Shown here: piece by piece, positions 37,310-39,301 of the stretch
Numbering within the stretch: position 1 is the stretch's first letter
Layout: the number at the start of each line of letters is the position of its first letter
Source of the DNA: a virus
DNA length: 39,301 nucleotides
Direction: 5' to 3' (one strand)
IMG/VR virus record: IMGVR_UViG_3300036790_000182
Location: 1 to 39,301 of that record
The notes under the pieces: model-generated
Database searches by the model: none
The model's input: only the letters and a program-made list of their open reading frames with translations
What the model was told of the DNA's origin: nothing
Made by a program: the position numbers and the translations under genes

Positions 37310-39301
37310 AACGTGGTTAGCCCCGAGGTTATTCTCCCAGACTCCTTAGCCCAAAGGATCATTCCCTGAATTTGGAAAAGTCCGTTGGATGCAGTATCGT
37401 TTGTGATTTCCATCTGGACGAATTGCGCTCTAAAATTCAGATAAATCCTTTGGAAATTGGTCAGTTGTGTGTTACTTGTGCCAGGACTTTTTGTAAGTAC
37501 AACTGTACGCTGAGGACCAGGATCATTTTCTCCATTAAGATAGAATTTAAGATTTAAAGTAACAGATGTATTTACGTTATAATAAAGATCTATATAGCCA
37601 AAATCTACCGCAAGCCCCTGTTTAGCAAATGGGTTCCACAGAGTGCTAATTATATCACATGAATAGGACGTAGTATTGTCCCGAGTGCTTTCATTCATGA
37701 CATAGACAGTTCCATCGTGCCCTCCTCCTAATAGGGAGGGTGAGCCTTTTTGTATCAGGTAAGAATTCCACGAGAATTCAGCTTCCTCCCATGTAGTGGG
37801 CTCGGGCCCTCCCACAGCAAAATATGCCCAATCTACATCTCCAATAACCTGATATAGACCTAGACAACTCATAGGTATATTATAGACCGACCACGTGTTC
37901 TCGAGGAAATTGTATACTAAAATTTGATCACTAATCGCAGCAGAACCACTATCAGAGGTAGCCAAAGAAGGGAATAAAGTCCAAGTCTGATTAACACTAT
38001 CATACCTTTGGGAAAAGCATTGATTATAAGCTTGCGGGTTAATTTCCAGAAATTGATCTATAATGTTTACATCAAATCTCTGTGTGTTTACTCCGTCACA
38101 TGCGATAATACCTTTTGATCCAACGGAAGTTACCCTTTGATCATAAGGCACCGTAGCATATGGACAATTGGTGGATCTAGTCGAATTTATCTGAGTGGCT
38201 CTAAAGGGCGGATTAGTGAATCCTGTAGGCTGCATAAGCCATGCTGAATTCTTGAAGAAAACGATCATTTGATCTCTTAAGAACTCACCTGACATGATTT
38301 GATCTTGAGTAGGGAAAACTAATGCTCCTCCATTTCCCACTATATCTGCAACTGTGTTGGTAGCATTAAATTGAGCCGAGAACCTGATGGTTTGATTTTC
38401 AGGATTTGGTTGTACAGTAGTAGTAGGCCGATGGATCAGAAGACGATTTTTGAATATATCCAGATCAACGGCAGTTATAATATTATTGGTATATGCCGTT
38501 TGATCAGCTAGTGTTATTGGGAATGGAGGGCGAGAAAGGGAATTTGTAGATCCATCATAAAGAGTAATTCTGTCTTTATTATTAACTAAATAAAGATAAC
38601 TAACCGTCGTTGGCTTCCAATTAGTTGCATTAAAAAAATTTGTCTGATCTCCAGTGAAATAATCTCCACCAATAGTGAAATCTAGAATGACTAATTTCGC
38701 TGGATCTCCAGCAGGATTGGTGTATTTAAGAGTAATGACTCCAGTGGAATAATTTACAGAGGAGGCCGGCGTGAAATTACCCGAAGTGCCGAAAGTGCCG
38801 GCCGGCAAGCTTCCGGGCGTGTCAGTTACGGTGCTCGTCCCATCAGTCATGGAAAGTGTATAGGGGACTAAATCTAAAAATCCAGTTGTGACCGTAAGTG
38901 TAGTCACTACGGGAGAACCGGATGGATTAGCGGGGATTGGAATGGAATTTGTGCCGGAATTTATTGGGACAAATAATTCAGTGGAATCATTAAATAAGGA
39001 GGCCCGCCGAGTATCAAAAGCTAACAACTTTACAGTGGAATTTGCGGGGTTTATCCACGTCTTCAACCCCATGATAGGGATAGAAGCGGAAAATGAGTAT
39101 TGACCGTAAATTGGAGTAGAAGTCGAAACTGTTAATGGGAAGGTAATCGAATACTCCCCGCTGGCATAGTCGATCGATCCAGTGGCATCAGTCCACCCCC
39201 CCATACCATCATCGGAGGCAATTTGATCACCTGCTGTCAGAATGACTGTTCCAGGAATTAATGGAACTACATCAAATTCCCCTCCTGCCTGCGTATATGG
39301 A
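37306..39301 (-). CDS. Tail hub / DNA-stabilisation-like protein, main part (starts at base 209)
   Basis: The C-terminal 664 residues of the 734-residue tail protein begun at 209. The frame is open to base 39301; the ATG at 39204 is internal. Early in this part lies the GSIDYASGEYSITFP module shared with the adaptor protein, and later SSVNYSTGVITLKYTNP. Then come blade-like segments (FSAQFNATNTVADI, GGALVFPTQDQIMSGEFLRD, WLMQPTGFTN, GIIACDGVNTQRFD, YDSVNQTWTLFPSL, LVYNFLENTWSVYN), a layout suggesting a beta-propeller as in P22 gp10-type tail hubs. Ends coupled to the next gene. Confidence 0.75.
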   Translation of the reverse strand, partial: PYTQAGGEFDVVPLIPGTVILTAGDQIASDDGMGGWTDATGSIDYASGEYSITFPLTVSTSTPIYGQYSFSASIPIMGLKTWINPANSTVKLLAFDTRRASLFNDSTELFVPINSGTNSIPIPANPSGSPVVTTLTVTTGFLDLVPYTLSMTDGTSTVTDTPGSLPAGTFGTSGNFTPASSVNYSTGVITLKYTNPAGDPAKLVILDFTIGGDYFTGDQTNFFNATNWKPTTVSYLYLVNNKDRITLYDGSTNSLSRPPFPITLADQTAYTNNIITAVDLDIFKNRLLIHRPTTTVQPNPENQTIRFSAQFNATNTVADIVGNGGALVFPTQDQIMSGEFLRDQMIVFFKNSAWLMQPTGFTNPPFRATQINSTRSTNCPYATVPYDQRVTSVGSKGIIACDGVNTQRFDVNIIDQFLEINPQAYNQCFSQRYDSVNQTWTLFPSLATSDSGSAAISDQILVYNFLENTWSVYNIPMSCLGLYQVIGDVDWAYFAVGGPEPTTWEEAEFSWNSYLIQKGSPSLLGGGHDGTVYVMNESTRDNTTSYSCDIISTLWNPFAKQGLAVDFGYIDLYYNVNTSVTLNLKFYLNGENDPGPQRTVVLTKSPGTSNTQLTNFQRIYLNFRAQFVQMEITNDTASNGLFQIQGMILWAKESGRITSGLTTL

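Noticed and set aside
1-39301. CRISPR arrays, tRNA genes and integrase/attachment sites
   Set aside because: By eye I see no evenly spaced repeats, no tRNA T-arm/anticodon arrangement, and no tyrosine or serine recombinase motifs. A tRNA scan would be needed to exclude tRNAs firmly.

Overview
The window reads as a complete, circularly closed genome of a tailed phage of the short-tail (podovirus-like) kind. The main evidence is a tail gene on the minus strand that leaves base 1 in frame and re-enters at base 39301 without a stop, giving one 734-residue protein across the junction. The set of genes is otherwise complete: small and large terminase, P22-type portal, scaffold, N4-gp56-type capsid, connector proteins, ejection-type proteins, tail fibres and a small replication/recombination set. 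I see no integrase, DNA polymerase or RNA polymerase, and no recognisable endolysin. The host is probably a Gram-negative bacterium, because the phage carries a signal-peptide outer-membrane beta-barrel protein. The missing endolysin and this barrel type would fit an intracellular host such as the Chlamydiota, but that is a weak inference.

Layout, following minus-strand transcription around the circle: ERF annealing protein and YqaJ exonuclease (25632-24203); an AT-rich intergenic stretch that is the best origin candidate; a winged-helix replication protein (23913-22957); TerS (21694-21287); TerL (20221-18896); then about 20 small accessory genes (18896-9453) including two RNA ligases, a DNA methyltransferase, a metallophosphoesterase, an inverse-autotransporter-like barrel, a PnuC-like membrane protein and several tiny zinc-finger proteins; the portal (9267-7192); small head genes; scaffold (5781-4948); capsid (4934-3312, interrupted by a group I intron); head decoration and connector genes (3302-209); the tail hub across the origin of numbering; ejection-type proteins (36839-33592); and tail fibres (33339-27250). 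Many neighbours are coupled by ATGA or TAATG overlaps.

Plus-strand genes form small islands. One is a ParB-like pair lying between terS and terL. Another is a three-gene early operon followed by a promoter-driven structured RNA with a pseudoknot and terminator (22538-22958). A third is an early block (25735-27248) with a Cro-like regulator, RusA resolvase and small proteins. Two single genes lie at 9882 and 33395. The capsid intron also carries a LAGLIDADG endonuclease gene, on the strand opposite to the intron.

The logic is that of a phage using host polymerases. A Cro-like regulator sits between divergent early blocks. Rep, ERF, YqaJ and RusA handle replication and recombination, and minus-strand promoters of one shared architecture (TG-extended TATAAT with an 18-base spacer) drive terS, the portal, the small head genes and the ejection genes. 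Two of these promoters place the transcription start almost exactly on the start codon. The least explained items are the structured RNA, the antisense homing gene in the capsid intron, the phage-borne outer-membrane barrel, and a pair of tiny proteins sharing a SKSTML motif.
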